Shown here: positions 44,743 to 54,739 of the stretch, one piece after another | Layout of the letters: each line of letters starts with the position of its first letter | Position numbering within the stretch: position 1 is the stretch's first letter | Assembly (NCBI RefSeq): GCF_932276165.1 | Contig: NC_063995.1 | Span: 7,998,001 to 8,062,000 of the forward strand | From: Plutella xylostella | Lineage: Eukaryota; Arthropoda; Insecta; Lepidoptera; Plutellidae | DNA: 64,000 nucleotides | Direction: 5' to 3' | Translations under genes and position numbers: made by a program | The notes under the pieces: model-generated | Databases searched by the model: none | Seen by the model: only the letters and a program-made list of their open reading frames with translations | Told to the model about the DNA's origin: nothing

Positions 44743-46299
44743 ATCACCCCCCCCTGCCACCTATACCTACCACTTATAGTCACCTTCTCTACGACCGAGG
44801 GAGTTTTCTACTTTACGCTGTGACTTGAGCTCCTAGTCATACGTTTAACCCGACCAATGTTTTCACCCTTGTCGAATTTAGAGAAGGCTGTAGCGCGCGC
44901 GCGCCGCCGCGCCAGGCAAGTGCGTTATACTAGTCAATTGTCATTCGTGAGTACCACGGGGAGCGGCCTCGGACGCCCCGCTAACGATTACATGTCAATT
45001 CAAACAATTACTACTGTGCGTTGTTGTATAAGAAAATTTAAATATATTGAAGAAAAATATTTGTAATAAAAAAAAAACTGTGTATAATGTTATGTAGAAA
45101 TTTATCTAACAGATCAATCATTACATGTGTTAGCGCCGTATTATTGGTGTTATTATTAACGATTGAATAGATATTGAAGTTAATAGGTGCCGTAAACGGA
45201 ATATCCATATCTTGTCGGAGGCCCCTCGGCGGCCGCAGCCCCGGCCCGCCCGGCGCCCGTGGGAGACCCTGCGACAGTATTATTGTACTATGTTTGAAGT
45301 ATAAATACTCAACTTTATTACTGCTTACAAATAATACTTTTATGTGACTTCGCGAAGCAGAGCTCTTCCTACGGGGCCCAGGCGTTTACTTGTAGTGGTT
45401 TTTGTATAATGATTTGTCGTGTATGATTGTGTTGAGTCATAATGTTAAGTTAGTGGACGTATGTTACACTTTCACTGTGATTTGAGTTAATATGGTTGCA
45501 TTTTGTTGTATAGTGAAGTTTCGTTAGTTAGCCGGTCTGACTATAAGCTTATTTCGTGCCGTGTACGCACCATAGACTAGCGAGGATTGTAAGTTTTGTT
45601 TATTGATTAAATTAAGGAATATTTAAATTATTTTTGATGTAACGCTTCAATACAGAGAGTAGCCAATATTTAATATTAAAAATAGTGGAGAAGTTTTAAA
45701 TATATATCTTAGAAAGCTTGATGAGTGTAATCGTCACTGTGCTTAGTAATTGTGTCACTTAGTGTGATGTGCCGAGTCACCAGGACGGATCAGACGGAGG
45801 ATGAAGTACATGTTGAGAGCTTCTGAAGCTCGGAGCTGTGAGGTTGATTTTTGTTCTGGAACTTCAACTAGTGGTTAACTGAATGTGTATAATCTTATGT
45901 TCCATATAAATGTATTCTCTTAGCCGAAGCCAAATTGAAAGTTCCGATAGTGTAAAAATTGAGATTAATGGAGGCATTTGGCCAAACCACTCGTTGAGCT
46001 GACCCGGTGGGCCGCGGCGTCCGCGCCACTGTATTAGACATACCTACTTACACTGTTACATATAGATTGAGTGCAACATAAATGTATTACCGCAGGACTT
46101 AGGTTTATATAAACTATATCGGCATAATTAATTATTGTTACAAATTTATGATATCACTAGCGTTGTTGAGTAGCATTGAGAAATTTAATGAACCTATTAT
46201 TTATTATTCACTATCATTTTATTGGTGAATTAATGTCTAAGTTGTTAAAATGTCATCAAGCCATAATAATTGAAAAATATATTATTTTGAGAAAATACT
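44743..46299 (+). other. mtd 3' UTR and tail-to-tail spacer with RAMAC
   Basis: The mtd 3' UTR begins here. One AATAAA lies at 45065-45070, about 320 bases past the stop. Sequence beyond it has no clear second signal. RAMAC, on the other strand, ends at 46328 with signals at 46300-46310, so the two genes converge. Confidence 0.6.
45065..45070 (+). terminator. Likely poly(A) signal of mtd
   Basis: AATAAA followed by a run of A, 323 bases past the TGA. It is the first canonical signal on this strand after the stop. A longer 3' UTR cannot be excluded. Confidence 0.55.
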
Positions 46300-46310
46300 T
46301 TTATTTTATT
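46300..46310 (-). terminator. Likely poly(A) signals of RAMAC
   Basis: The plus strand TTTATTTTATT reads AATAAAATAAA on the minus strand, two overlapping canonical signals 18-28 bases past the RAMAC stop codon. The 3' UTR would be very short. Confidence 0.65.
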
Positions 46311-46327
46311 TTAACGTATCAAAGGAG

Positions 46328-46693
46328 TTAGTATCGTGGCCGCCGGTTGTAGCCCTGGTGTCCTCTGTCTTCGTATCCTCTATCGGAGTACCCGCGCTGG
46401 TACCTGTCTCGACCTGAGTCCCGCTCGCGATAGTCCCGCCCGGAGTCGCGCTCGCGGTAGCCCCCGCCGCCGCCGCCCTCGCGCCCGCCCTGCCTCGCGT
46501 AAGGCGGGGGGCGATTCCGCCGTCGCCCGTCGTTGTTCGGCACCCACCAGGACTCTATTATCGGCGGCACTGAAGGCTCAGAGTTAAACACCTTCATGTA
46601 CTCTTCATCTTTCTCAGTGAATCTGTGTTTGAGCTCCTCCTCACACTTGGCTAGGAACTCTTCGTCTTCTGTTGAGAGGGAGGTAGATGCCAT
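46328..46693 (-). CDS. RAMAC: RNMT-activating mini-protein (RAM)
   Basis: 121 residues, close to the 118 of the human protein. RAM binds and activates RNMT, the methyltransferase that completes the mRNA cap at guanine N7 in the nucleus. The N-terminal part, with EEFLAKCEEELKHRFTEKDE and YMKVFNSEPSVPPIIESWW, is the conserved RNMT-activating segment. The rest is an Arg/Gly/Tyr-rich tail (RDRYQRGYSDRGYEDRGHQG) of the kind that binds RNA. The coding part is a single exon. I start at the ATG giving MASTSLSTEDEEF because the upstream in-frame codon is TTG. A TTTACAG acceptor ending at 46720, in the 5' UTR, implies at least one upstream non-coding exon. It converges with mtd and is divergent from PRA1. 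Confidence 0.93.
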   Translation of the reverse strand: MASTSLSTEDEEFLAKCEEELKHRFTEKDEEYMKVFNSEPSVPPIIESWWVPNNDGRRRNRPPPYARQGGREGGGGGGYRERDSGRDYRERDSGRDRYQRGYSDRGYEDRGHQGYNRRPRY

Positions 46694-47946
46694 TTTCCAA
46701 TTTTGTGGCGTCAATTAAACTGTAAATGAAAAAGAATATATTTTAGATTGAGATTCGAATGGCATCAGATACAGTCCAGTTTTACAGAGAGGTCTGCCTG
46801 TGCATGTGCAGGTATACCGGAATGTGTGTGGGGATAGACCTGTGCAGTTTTTAGACATAGGCAGGCAATTGGACCACAATCAATTCTTTCCAATTAACCC
46901 TTCCAGTGAACCAGAGTACCCAAGCAGACCTTTCCAGTACACCAGACTGTGTTGTGTATGGCCTACTTAATTTGTTTTAAGTATAGAAAGACACTTTTGC
47001 AGTCTGTGATAATTCAAAAACACTGTTCTCTGGGAGTTTTAGTTCGGTCTATTTAGATTTTCCTCTAGGCTTAGACCAATTCTATTCAAACTATTCTATT
47101 TCTTAGGTGGTAGCTCTGCGGCGCGGCAGAGTATTAGCATTTAAAATCAAAATATTTACTTATTCTATTCTAATATATTTACATGTTCCATCATTCCTAT
47201 GGAATGGTAATTTGTACTTTAATTCCAAGGAACTTATTTAAACTTCATTGACTAGAAAATCAGCATCAATCAACTAAATTAGTGTCGTGTGTGTTTATGC
47301 ATTTTTATTAAGGATTATTGTATGTTTACCGTGATCTGAGACTTACTTACGTTAATAATAATATGCGATACACTTACTAGTTTTTACAACTTAATAGTTT
47401 TCGAGCGATTAGTTAAATTTATAAGATCTTTTTTTGTAATGTAAACCTAACAAAACAGAAAACTAGAAAAGAAAACACGCAGGCACAGGCAGGCACTGGC
47501 AATCTCAAACGTCAAAATCAGCTGTTACATCCACAGAGTAGTGAACGTAATCTGCACAAGGGAGGCCGTTATTATTTTATGGACTGTTTGTAAGTGCCTG
47601 CCATGCCGATGCCGTTTTGATAAACTGGAGACTTAAATGAAACTTAAATAAGACTTTACCTTTTAATAGTTTTATAATGTATTTGGTGAAGCAATAAAGT
47701 TCTTTGCAATAAAGTGCATAGTTGCAACTTGCACTAACGAAGCAACAAATAAAACTTTTCCAAGATTGACCACAGAGTTGATTCCACGGTGACACTGACA
47801 TAACTCTATTTGACATTTACATTTTGACGTTTTGCGAGTTGTTACGATTTACGAATGCGATTGCGTTGCTGAATTAGAAATTTTCAAATATTTTCATTGT
47901 TGTGCCGATAATCGTATATAAACTATACCAAAAAATATATTTCAAA
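46694..47946. other. RAMAC 5' region and divergent spacer to PRA1
   Basis: Contains the RAMAC 5' UTR intron (acceptor at 46720-46722 on the minus strand), then sequence that must hold both the RAMAC and PRA1 starts, which face away from each other. The RAMAC first exon could not be placed. AT-rich with no obvious TATA or CpG island. Confidence 0.5.
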
Positions 47947-48038
47947 ATGAGTGAGGCTGTAAATATTGAACTATCTGGAGAAATGAATGCAACAACGGAA
48001 AAGAGAGGTTTACAAAAGTATGTCAATGAAGTTGAATT
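47947..48038 (+). CDS. RABAC1: PRA1 exon 1
   Basis: ATG to a GTAAGT donor. It encodes MSEAVNIELSGEMNATTEKR then GLQKYVNEVE, cytosolic N-terminus. Phase 2. Confidence 0.9.
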
Positions 48039-50841
48039 GTAAGTTTCTACTAACCAATAACTATACGTGTTCAAAGCTTAGCTATTGGATTTTGCTGTTA
48101 TCATCACCATGCATACACGTTCATTTTCGTACTGTACTTTCAGCTACGTTACATATAACATCTCTAGCTAAATTCTCAAAAAACATCATTTCATTTTGCA
48201 GAGGTTTACACTTTTGTCAATGATTGTAATTATTTGTAATATAAAATCACTGATTTATAATATTGTTTAATAGCAGAGCTAATGCCAAAATGAGCCCAAA
48301 TAGTAGTTTCTCATTTTATAGACTGAGCATTAAAATGAACACTTATAATTAAATCTTACTAAGTTTCTATTGTGCACTGCAGATGAATAAGTGACATATT
48401 AGTAGGCATCAATCTTGTATTGAATTTATTCTTATTTTATACAGTTTTGAAATCGAATTGTCCTCACATTTAACTGCAGTAGAACACTGGAACTACTAAC
48501 CAATGTTTTTTATACATTTTGGCTTTACCATTATAAATTTTTTGCTACATTTTAAGCAATTATTGTTTATTTTCTAAGATTACTGCAGCATGTTCGCAAT
48601 GGAGCGGGTCCTGCTATCATCATGGGACTGCTGGCCACTCGGCGGCCGTGGACTCAGTTTGTGGCTACTGACAACTTCAAGGTATATTACTTTTACATTA
48701 TTGTAGTGTATATATATGTATGTGTATCATAAATGAAACCACCATCAATTTTAATTTGTCATAAACTTTGGGTGGAAGGATATTTGAATAGAATAGAATA
48801 CTACTTTATTGATTTAACATTAACAGAACACAAATAACATTCATACCTATACTGGATATTACTCAATAGGTGGCTTTTTTAATTGAAAGGGATTTTTTGT
48901 AAAATTATTGTTGAATGTCCATTAGAAAAAATTAAAAGCACTTGCCATGCCATCCTGGTTTGCGTAGGCCATTAGGTGGCCTTATTGCTTTGCAATATTA
49001 TGATCAAATAGGGTCATGTCTACTAAATAATTGTACTTATAGAATATAATCTTAACATATTAACTTCAGGCCTAGTGTTTATCCTAGTAATCAACACTAT
49101 TGTTGACATGTCTGCAGGTGCCGGCGTCGCTGCCGCGGCTGACGCGCCGCTTCTACCGCAACGTGGAGTACTTCCAGGCCAACTACCTCGTCGTGTTCCT
49201 GATACTCTTCGCTTATTGTTTGTAAGTAAATGTATTTTTTTACTCAGCAACAGCCAGAATTGTTAAATTATAATTTCCTTAGGATTCAGAGACAATTTAG
49301 ATTTTTTTTATCTTAATAAATATTATAAACTACTACACTATACCCTGCAGTGGGTTGACTGCATACGCTGATGATGATCGTAACACTTGGGATAGGTAAG
49401 TATAATAAGGTGTACAAAGTAAATTTTTTGTCCTTGCCTGCCATTTTTTCCTATTATGAATTAAAACTATTTTCTTTTGTGTAACTTCAGAATAACATCT
49501 CCACTGCTGTTGATTGCCATGGTGGCCAGCTTCTTCGGGTACCGCAAACTCACCTCAGGACCCAACACATGGAAGGTAACGTCAGAAACACCTTATACTG
49601 ATACTACAAATAAATTTTAATTTTTCTTTTGTTTGCAATAAAGTTTTGTGCTTAATTTTTGCAGCCTAAAGTAAGTTTTACGTAGTTGTTACTTATTTAT
49701 TTTTGTTGGATCAACATTAGATACCACATAATTATACTGTTTAATCATCAAGAATTTATTTCAGCTCCTTGCAGCATGCAGTTTGTTTGTTCCTTTACTA
49801 CCTTAATTATCTACCTATCCTACTTTACTTATACCCATAGACTTAGTATATACCATAAGTCTATGCTCCACTCCACTCCTCCTCCACTCCAATATTTTGA
49901 TTAATTATATTTTAAAGAAGTTTTTTTCTAATATCAAGCCTATACACTTGTCTTTTTATACCTCGACAAAAACATTCCATTACCGACTTTACTAGCCAAC
50001 CATACATAATCTAACCCCACCACCTCACGCCTCCAGATCGGGGGGTACGAGCTGACAAAGACGCACCAGTACCTGGTGGCGGCCGCGGGCTCCATGGCCA
50101 TCTGCTGGCTGGCCGGCGCGGGCGCCGTGCTGTTCTGGGTGCTAGGTAACTTAACTAAACTTCTTCCAAGATAACTAGATAAATAATATGAACAAGCGGA
50201 CCGTTAGGGCGAGGACATACGAGCGTAATTTTGTGAGTTGTGCGCGGCAGAAAAGTGTGCGCGGGGACGAGGGGAGCGAGTAACGTCCCCGCCCTCCTCG
50301 TCCCCGCGTACAACTCACAAAATTACGCTCGTGTGGCCTCACCCTTACTGAGTTACATTGCGATAGCTAGAGATTATTATGTCTGTCCTTGTCACGCGTC
50401 CATAATTTTATTAAGTGAAGAAGTGGCCTGAAGGAAGGTCAACTGCCGCGGAATTGATGAAACCATGACTGTGTTAAATCACTTTTTAAGTGTGCGTGAG
50501 TGAAAAATGAGGGTGCATGATAAGAGTTTTCCGAGTGACGTTTCTGCTGTATCTGTCAGTCCCAGACCCGGAGTGTGCCCGACCTGTAAAGTATTTTTTA
50601 TTTATTTTTCACATTCAAACTAGCTATACCACTGGGTTGATGAGCTATTTCAAGGAAGTATGAACGCGCTCTTATTCTTATCTTATCATTCGTTCATAAA
50701 TGCAACATTGTAATTTCTTCTCCCCCCCTCTCCCCAGGCGCAACAGTGACAGTGGTAGCCCTCCACGCCGGCTTCTACGACGCAGAGGCGCTCCCAGTGG
50801 CCGACGACCAGGAGCGGTTCGCCATGATCGAGCAGGTCTGA
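47947..50841 (+). CDS. RABAC1: Prenylated Rab acceptor 1 (PRA1/RABAC1), 6 exons
   Basis: Exons 47947-48038, 48579-48681, 49118-49221, 49491-49575, 50037-50145 and 50738-50841 join in phase to 198 residues. PRA1 is a small Golgi/ER membrane protein that binds prenylated Rab GTPases and helps their membrane loading. Visible features are LLATRRPWTQFVATDNFKVP, then RRFYRNVEYFQANYLVVFLI. There are two helical-hairpin membrane segments, about residues 86-117 and 139-175, separated by the GYRKLTSGPNTWKIGGYEL loop. A short acidic tail is typical of the family. Start chosen at MSEAVNIELSGEM, the first ATG. The gene is divergent from RAMAC. Confidence 0.95.
48039..48578 (+). other. PRA1 intron 1
   Basis: 540 bases, AT-rich, no feature seen. 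Confidence 0.6.
48579..48681 (+). CDS. RABAC1: PRA1 exon 2
   Basis: TCTAAG acceptor, GTATAT donor. It encodes LLQHVRNGAGPAIIMGLLAT and RRPWTQFVATDNFK, the conserved segment before the first membrane hairpin. Phase 0. Confidence 0.95.
48682..49117 (+). other. PRA1 intron 2
   Basis: 436 bases, including GAATAGAATAGAATAC at about 48790, probably the tail of an otherwise lost SINE. Confidence 0.55.
49118..49221 (+). CDS. RABAC1: PRA1 exon 3
   Basis: CTGCAG acceptor, GTAAGT donor. It encodes VPASLPRLTRRFYRNVEYFQ and ANYLVVFLILFAYC, entering the first membrane hairpin. Phase 2. Confidence 0.95.
49491..49575 (+). CDS. RABAC1: PRA1 exon 4
   Basis: TTCAG acceptor, GTAACG donor. It encodes ITSPLLLIAMVASFFGYRKL then TSGPNTWK, second half of hairpin one and the loop. 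Phase 0. Confidence 0.95.
49576..50036 (+). other. PRA1 intron 4
   Basis: 461 bases, AT-rich, with CCACTCC repeats near 49875. No feature of note. Confidence 0.55.
50037..50145 (+). CDS. RABAC1: PRA1 exon 5
   Basis: CTCCAG acceptor, GTAACT donor. It encodes IGGYELTKTHQYLVAAAGSM and AICWLAGAGAVLFWVL, most of the second membrane hairpin. Phase 1. Confidence 0.95.
50146..50737 (+). other. PRA1 intron 5 with MITE
   Basis: 592 bases. Contains the foldback element at 50204-50347; otherwise unremarkable. Confidence 0.6.
50204..50347. repeat. MITE with TTAGGGYGAGG ends
   Basis: ACGAGCGTAATTTTGTGAGT on the left is mirrored by ACTCACAAAATTACGCTCGT on the right, within longer arms that also include GTGCGCG and the GTCCCCGC inverted core. 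About 144 bp in all. Confidence 0.8.
50738..50841 (+). CDS. RABAC1: PRA1 exon 6 and stop
   Basis: CCCCAG acceptor. It encodes ATVTVVALHAGFYDAEALPV then ADDQERFAMIEQV and TGA. Completes the second hairpin and the acidic C-terminal tail. Confidence 0.95.
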
Positions 50842-50861
50842 CAGACGCCCCTGCCGCTGTA

Positions 50862-50945
50862 CCTGCCGCCCCCGGCCCGCCTGTCGCCGCCCCCGGGCCG
50901 AATGTTGCCGCCCCCGGGCCGACTGGAGCCGCCCCTGCCGCTGGT
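50862..50945. repeat. GC-rich minisatellite in PRA1 3' UTR
   Basis: Three to four imperfect units of about 24 bases built on GCCGCCCCCGGGCCGA, starting 20 bases after the PRA1 stop. Non-coding in the PRA1 frame. Confidence 0.7.
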
Positions 50946-50989
50946 GCACGACATGGCAACGAGGCACGGGATTTAGATGTTACGGGCTA

Positions 50990-51190
50990 TATAGGGGAGG
51001 TGGATAAAGCGGTGTGGTAAACGGAAAGGCGGTGACTCAGGGGGTCATTGTGCACTACTTTTGGTAATTCGTCTAAAAAGTTTCTGCTGCCTTTACTAAA
51101 GTTTTGTGAATAAAAAATATCGCGAATTTCGTGGTCCGGAGTCACCCCTTTCCACTTACTACTTATACCACTTTTGCAACAGTCTATAGC
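50990..51190. repeat. MITE of the GTTGCAAAAG family in PRA1 3' UTR
   Basis: Left side contains GGTGACTCAGGGGGTCATTG, shared with the copy near 41910. The right side ends CCACTTTTGCAACAGTCTAT. An AATAAA for PRA1 (51109-51114) lies inside it. Confidence 0.55.
51109..51114 (+). terminator. Likely poly(A) signal of PRA1
   Basis: First AATAAA after the PRA1 stop, 268 bases downstream and within a MITE, so polyadenylation may have been supplied or moved by a transposon insertion. Confidence 0.5.
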
Positions 51191-51327
51191 AGGGCTGTTA
51201 AAAATCTTTGGGGCGGACGGCGACACAACGGCGCGGCGGCAGCGTTTAAAATTCTGTCTCTAAGATTTGTGATGTGTACCTAATAATTGTATTGTACTAA
51301 TGTTAGATTATTTCTGAATATAATATA

Positions 51328-52794
51328 CAGGGTGTTAACTAGAATGCGTTTGAGCGGGAAATGGGGGTTAGTATTAGTCTAACCAAGCACGTTTCTAAGA
51401 AAAAAAACATCAGAATCTCGAATATTTATGTTTAAAGTCTAAAGTAAAGTGGAAAGTTTTACCTTAATCAAAAACATGGTCACCCTACACAAACACATAA
51501 CCAATGAGACATTCGATTGCAAAAGAACACACACTGTAAATTTGTTATCAACTTCACTTTTCATAATTTATTTGATGTAGGTAACTATGATTGTAATTAA
51601 TTACACAGTAGGTAATAACAATTATTAAATAAAATTGAAATTATTCATGGTGATTAATGACATACTAATCAACAATTAAACAGCTGATTGTCATAAAGTT
51701 TGATAGATCGTACAGAATATAATTTATGACTTTCTAGGAGCTCAGAACAATAATTAAACCTTTTTACTCAGAATAAGGTAAGCGTTTAGTATTCACCCTT
51801 GATACTCACCACATTTTATTTTTCTTTTATTACCTAAAGATGCGTACAGACCGGCCCAACGAACGCCCACCGATGGACATTTATCATACATGATACAGGG
51901 GCAGATTGAGCAACGAAGGTCAACAAAATCCGTTCGTTGGCGTTCGTTTGGCCGGTCTGTATGCAGCTAAAGATAAAAGACCACAATGCATAACAGGATG
52001 ATAACAGGGTCTACTTCAATGACGAATTGGTTTACTTACACTCGCTCATCTCGATTTGTGTTGTGTACTTGCGATTGAGACGTCTTTGATGACGAATAGT
52101 ACGGAAATCCTCATAATAAGTATGGCCTCACTTTAAATACCAGTAGAATAATAACAATCTTGCGTATCATAATCATCGAGTATTTATGATAGTCATTACC
52201 TTCTCTGTGGATCTAGTCTGTCAGTCAGTCATTGTTGTTTACTTGTTTACAATCATTTTTTACAATTATTACCTAAAAGGGAAAAGGTACCTACAATTCT
52301 ATCTTTTGATTACCAAGCCTTGTTCCTCATTTCGTTTTATGTTGTGCTGTGCTGTGAATACGTGTGACCTATGTTATGAAGCATAAAATGAAAATGTTCT
52401 GTATTCATAAAAGATAATTGTGTATCAATAAAGTGATACTTATGGAGTAAAATGAAATGTCTACAATGGATTGGGTACTTTGAGTACCCAAAATCTCGGT
52501 AGGTACCTTGACGATGTGGCTCCACGAGTGTGGTGCAGATGCACGCATACTTTTTTATTGACCTTGGCTTTGAATTGTTTGGCCTTGATCTTGGCTTTCA
52601 AGTTCATGGTCATTCTGTCAAACGTACCTAAACCTGAATAGGGTGACTATGAAATTTTAAAATGTACTAAATAAAACTGTTTTATGTTGGTCAGCTTAAA
52701 GCAAATAAAATACGTTTTTTAATGTCTTATCGTGTTCAGTATCATCAGCTGTATCTACCATTTCCCGCTCCAACGCAATTAAGTTAACACCCTG
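51328..52794. mobile_element. 1.47-kb inverted-repeat element, Tc1/mariner-like TA flanks
   Basis: CAGGGTGTTAACTAGAATGC on the left and its inverse ending GTTAACACCCTG on the right share GAGCGGGAAATGG within 40-bp imperfect arms. TA flanks both ends. No transposase frame survives. A second MITE (51842-51966) is nested inside. Confidence 0.7.
51842..51966. repeat. Nested 125-bp MITE with 8-bp target duplication
   Basis: GCGTACAGACCGGCCCAACG is mirrored by CGTTTGGCCGGTCTGTATGC. Flanked by CTAAAGAT on both sides (51834-51841, 51967-51974). The 8-bp duplication fits hAT- or P-like elements. Confidence 0.8.
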
Positions 52795-53450
52795 TATTTT
52801 GTTATTTATATTGATTACATATTTAAGCTACAGATCTGAATTCTACGCTACATAATCATACCCACCACATAGATACCTATAAGGTGGCGTAGGTTCGATC
52901 TAAGTATTAGAATTAGAAATATAATTTTGAAAGATGCTATTATGAGATTAGCGCTTACATTTTGAATCTTTGTTAATGTTACCTTTAGTCTCCAATCCTC
53001 TTAATGTAATGTGTTATACTACTTGTAGGTCATCATACATCTTGTCAACTAATTAAATTAGTTTAAACCGTTTCATGGATGATCACATACTGAAAATCAT
53101 TTTAGTATATTGCTAATGGAACTACATCTATGCGGTACGTGTAAGAATTTTAGACTAATTTTGCCATTGCATTCTGTATTAACTCTGGTCTTTCTAATTT
53201 TGTTTCATTGGTGCTACATATAATATTAATCTATTAATTAGTAAAGTTTTAGTAAATCATAATTTTTGCTATTTGTCAAACGGCAGGACACTCCGTAATC
53301 TTTGCCTACAGTAACTATATTGGTACTGCCTAGTTAGCTATGCACGTACGGTTTACTTACATTTCACATTGTAAATATATTACCTAAATCTAAATAAATA
53401 CGATAAATAATCAGAGAGTTTCTTATTCAGACAAATACGTTTGGCATCTG

Positions 53451-53549
53451 TGATGATAGTGCGATCTGACAGTAGCCATGAATGTGATGATGCGATCTGA
53501 CACTATGTAGCCATGAATGTGATGATAGTGCGATCTGACACTATGTAGC
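53451..53549. repeat. Three-unit tandem repeat (~35 bp)
   Basis: Units built on GTGATGATAGTGCGATCTGA followed by CACTATGTAGCCATGAAT; the units differ by small deletions. It lies about 100 bases beyond the E2F poly(A) signal. Confidence 0.75.
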
Positions 53550-53664
53550 CCTACCTCGGGCTCAGCGGGGCCAAAAATATTGTAGCCTTTGGGTCCAAGA
53601 TCCAATAACAGCCTTGTTTCTTTGATCAAAAGAAAACGAAAAACAGTTTTAAAAGTTCATGTCC

Positions 53665-53670
53665 TTTATT
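53665..53670 (-). terminator. Likely poly(A) signal of the E2F gene
   Basis: TTTATT on the plus strand reads AATAAA on the minus strand, 578 bases beyond the stop codon. No closer canonical signal was noticed. Confidence 0.5.
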
Positions 53671-54247
53671 ATTATAAACTAATTTAAAACAAAATAGAAA
53701 AAAAGTATGACTCTATACATTTTCAATAGTGAAAATTACAGAATCCATTTCAAGTTATTACATCATTGTAATAAAATCTAGTAGTCAAATGTTGTGTTTG
53801 GGGCAAGCGATAACATCATATTAAATTTTAGTTCAGTCTAGTGAATAGTCAAGTACATATTCGCCTTATGCTAATTGTAGACTTTATATAAAAGATGCTC
53901 TCCAGGTCAATAAAATATCATAATTCATTACAACAAGCAGTCAAATACACCTTAACATATGAATAAAATATTATACCTCTTTTTATGTTAACAAGTTGAT
54001 AATTGCACTATGTGACAGTATATAACTCCATTATTGTCAGCTCTCAGCGACATTTTATAACATTTAAATATACAGGAACAATCCCAGTATTATTTTATAC
54101 AATCAAAATATTTCATACAGCCCCGGAAGACGAGATATAGTTTACCTAGACAAAATATAGCTATCACAAAAATAATATGTAATAAATATGACAATGAAAA
54201 ACTGTCTAAAAGCATTAGGTTCGTGAAGAACGTAATGTGAAGTAAAA
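53671..54247 (-). other. Predicted 3' UTR of the E2F gene
   Basis: 577 AT-rich bases between stop and poly(A) signal, without repeats or other recognisable features. Confidence 0.5.
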
Positions 54248-54739
54248 TCACAACATGTCTCCATTGTTAATTCTAGTCAGTTCCATGTCGGCCACAAGGA
54301 GGATCTCGTCCCACTTGTGCAGGGGGGTGGGGGGCGGCGTGGCCAGTCCGTGTTTTACTTCTTTGTTTGAGATCGGAGTTGTGAATTCCAGCTTCCTTCT
54401 AAAACGGCGCACCGTCACATGACAACCCGGCGTCCTCGTGTGACTACTAGGCTCTGTCAGTGGTGTGATTGGGGCTGCCATAATTAAATCTGGGGTTTTC
54501 ACTATATTCTTTTTCAGTTTTATAGGTCCCACATATCTAAATACTGGTTTCTTCAATATAAGATTCCCTGTGACCTTTTCAATGAGACCAATAGAAATGA
54601 ATACATTGGCAATGTCATAGAGCCGCCGCACCTTGGACTTGTGTTGGCGCTCCAGCTGCTCTGGCGATAGGATCACATTGCTCTTGCTGGAAGTGTCTAT
54701 AAGCACTCGTACAGCCATTTCCAAGTTGATCAATGTATT
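54248..54739 (-). CDS. E2F8: E2F7/8-like exon 3
   Basis: Acceptor TTCCAG, phase 0. It encodes NTLINLEMAVRVLIDTSSKS, then the second RRLYDIANVF helix and FRYVGPIKLKK, and ends DMELTRINNGDML before TGA. Confidence 0.93.
   Translation of the reverse strand, partial: NTLINLEMAVRVLIDTSSKSNVILSPEQLERQHKSKVRRLYDIANVFISIGLIEKVTGNLILKKPVFRYVGPIKLKKNIVKTPDLIMAAPITPLTEPSSHTRTPGCHVTVRRFRRKLEFTTPISNKEVKHGLATPPPTPLHKWDEILLVADMELTRINNGDML

Larger units (their letters stand above)
50842..53664. other. PRA1 3' UTR and repeat-rich spacer to E2F
   Basis: Holds a GC-rich minisatellite, a foldback with a poly(A) signal, a 1.5-kb Tc1/mariner-like inverted-repeat element with another MITE inside it and a short tandem repeat at 53451-53549. 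No gene is seen. E2F on the minus strand ends with a poly(A) signal at 53665-53670. Confidence 0.6.

Noticed and set aside
50678..51020. Pro/Ala-rich open frames over the end of PRA1
   Set aside because: They arise from the last PRA1 exon in other frames plus the GC-rich minisatellite in its 3' UTR.
53451..53549. Possible CRISPR-like array
   Set aside because: Three direct repeats without unique spacers, in an insect genome; this is a simple tandem repeat.
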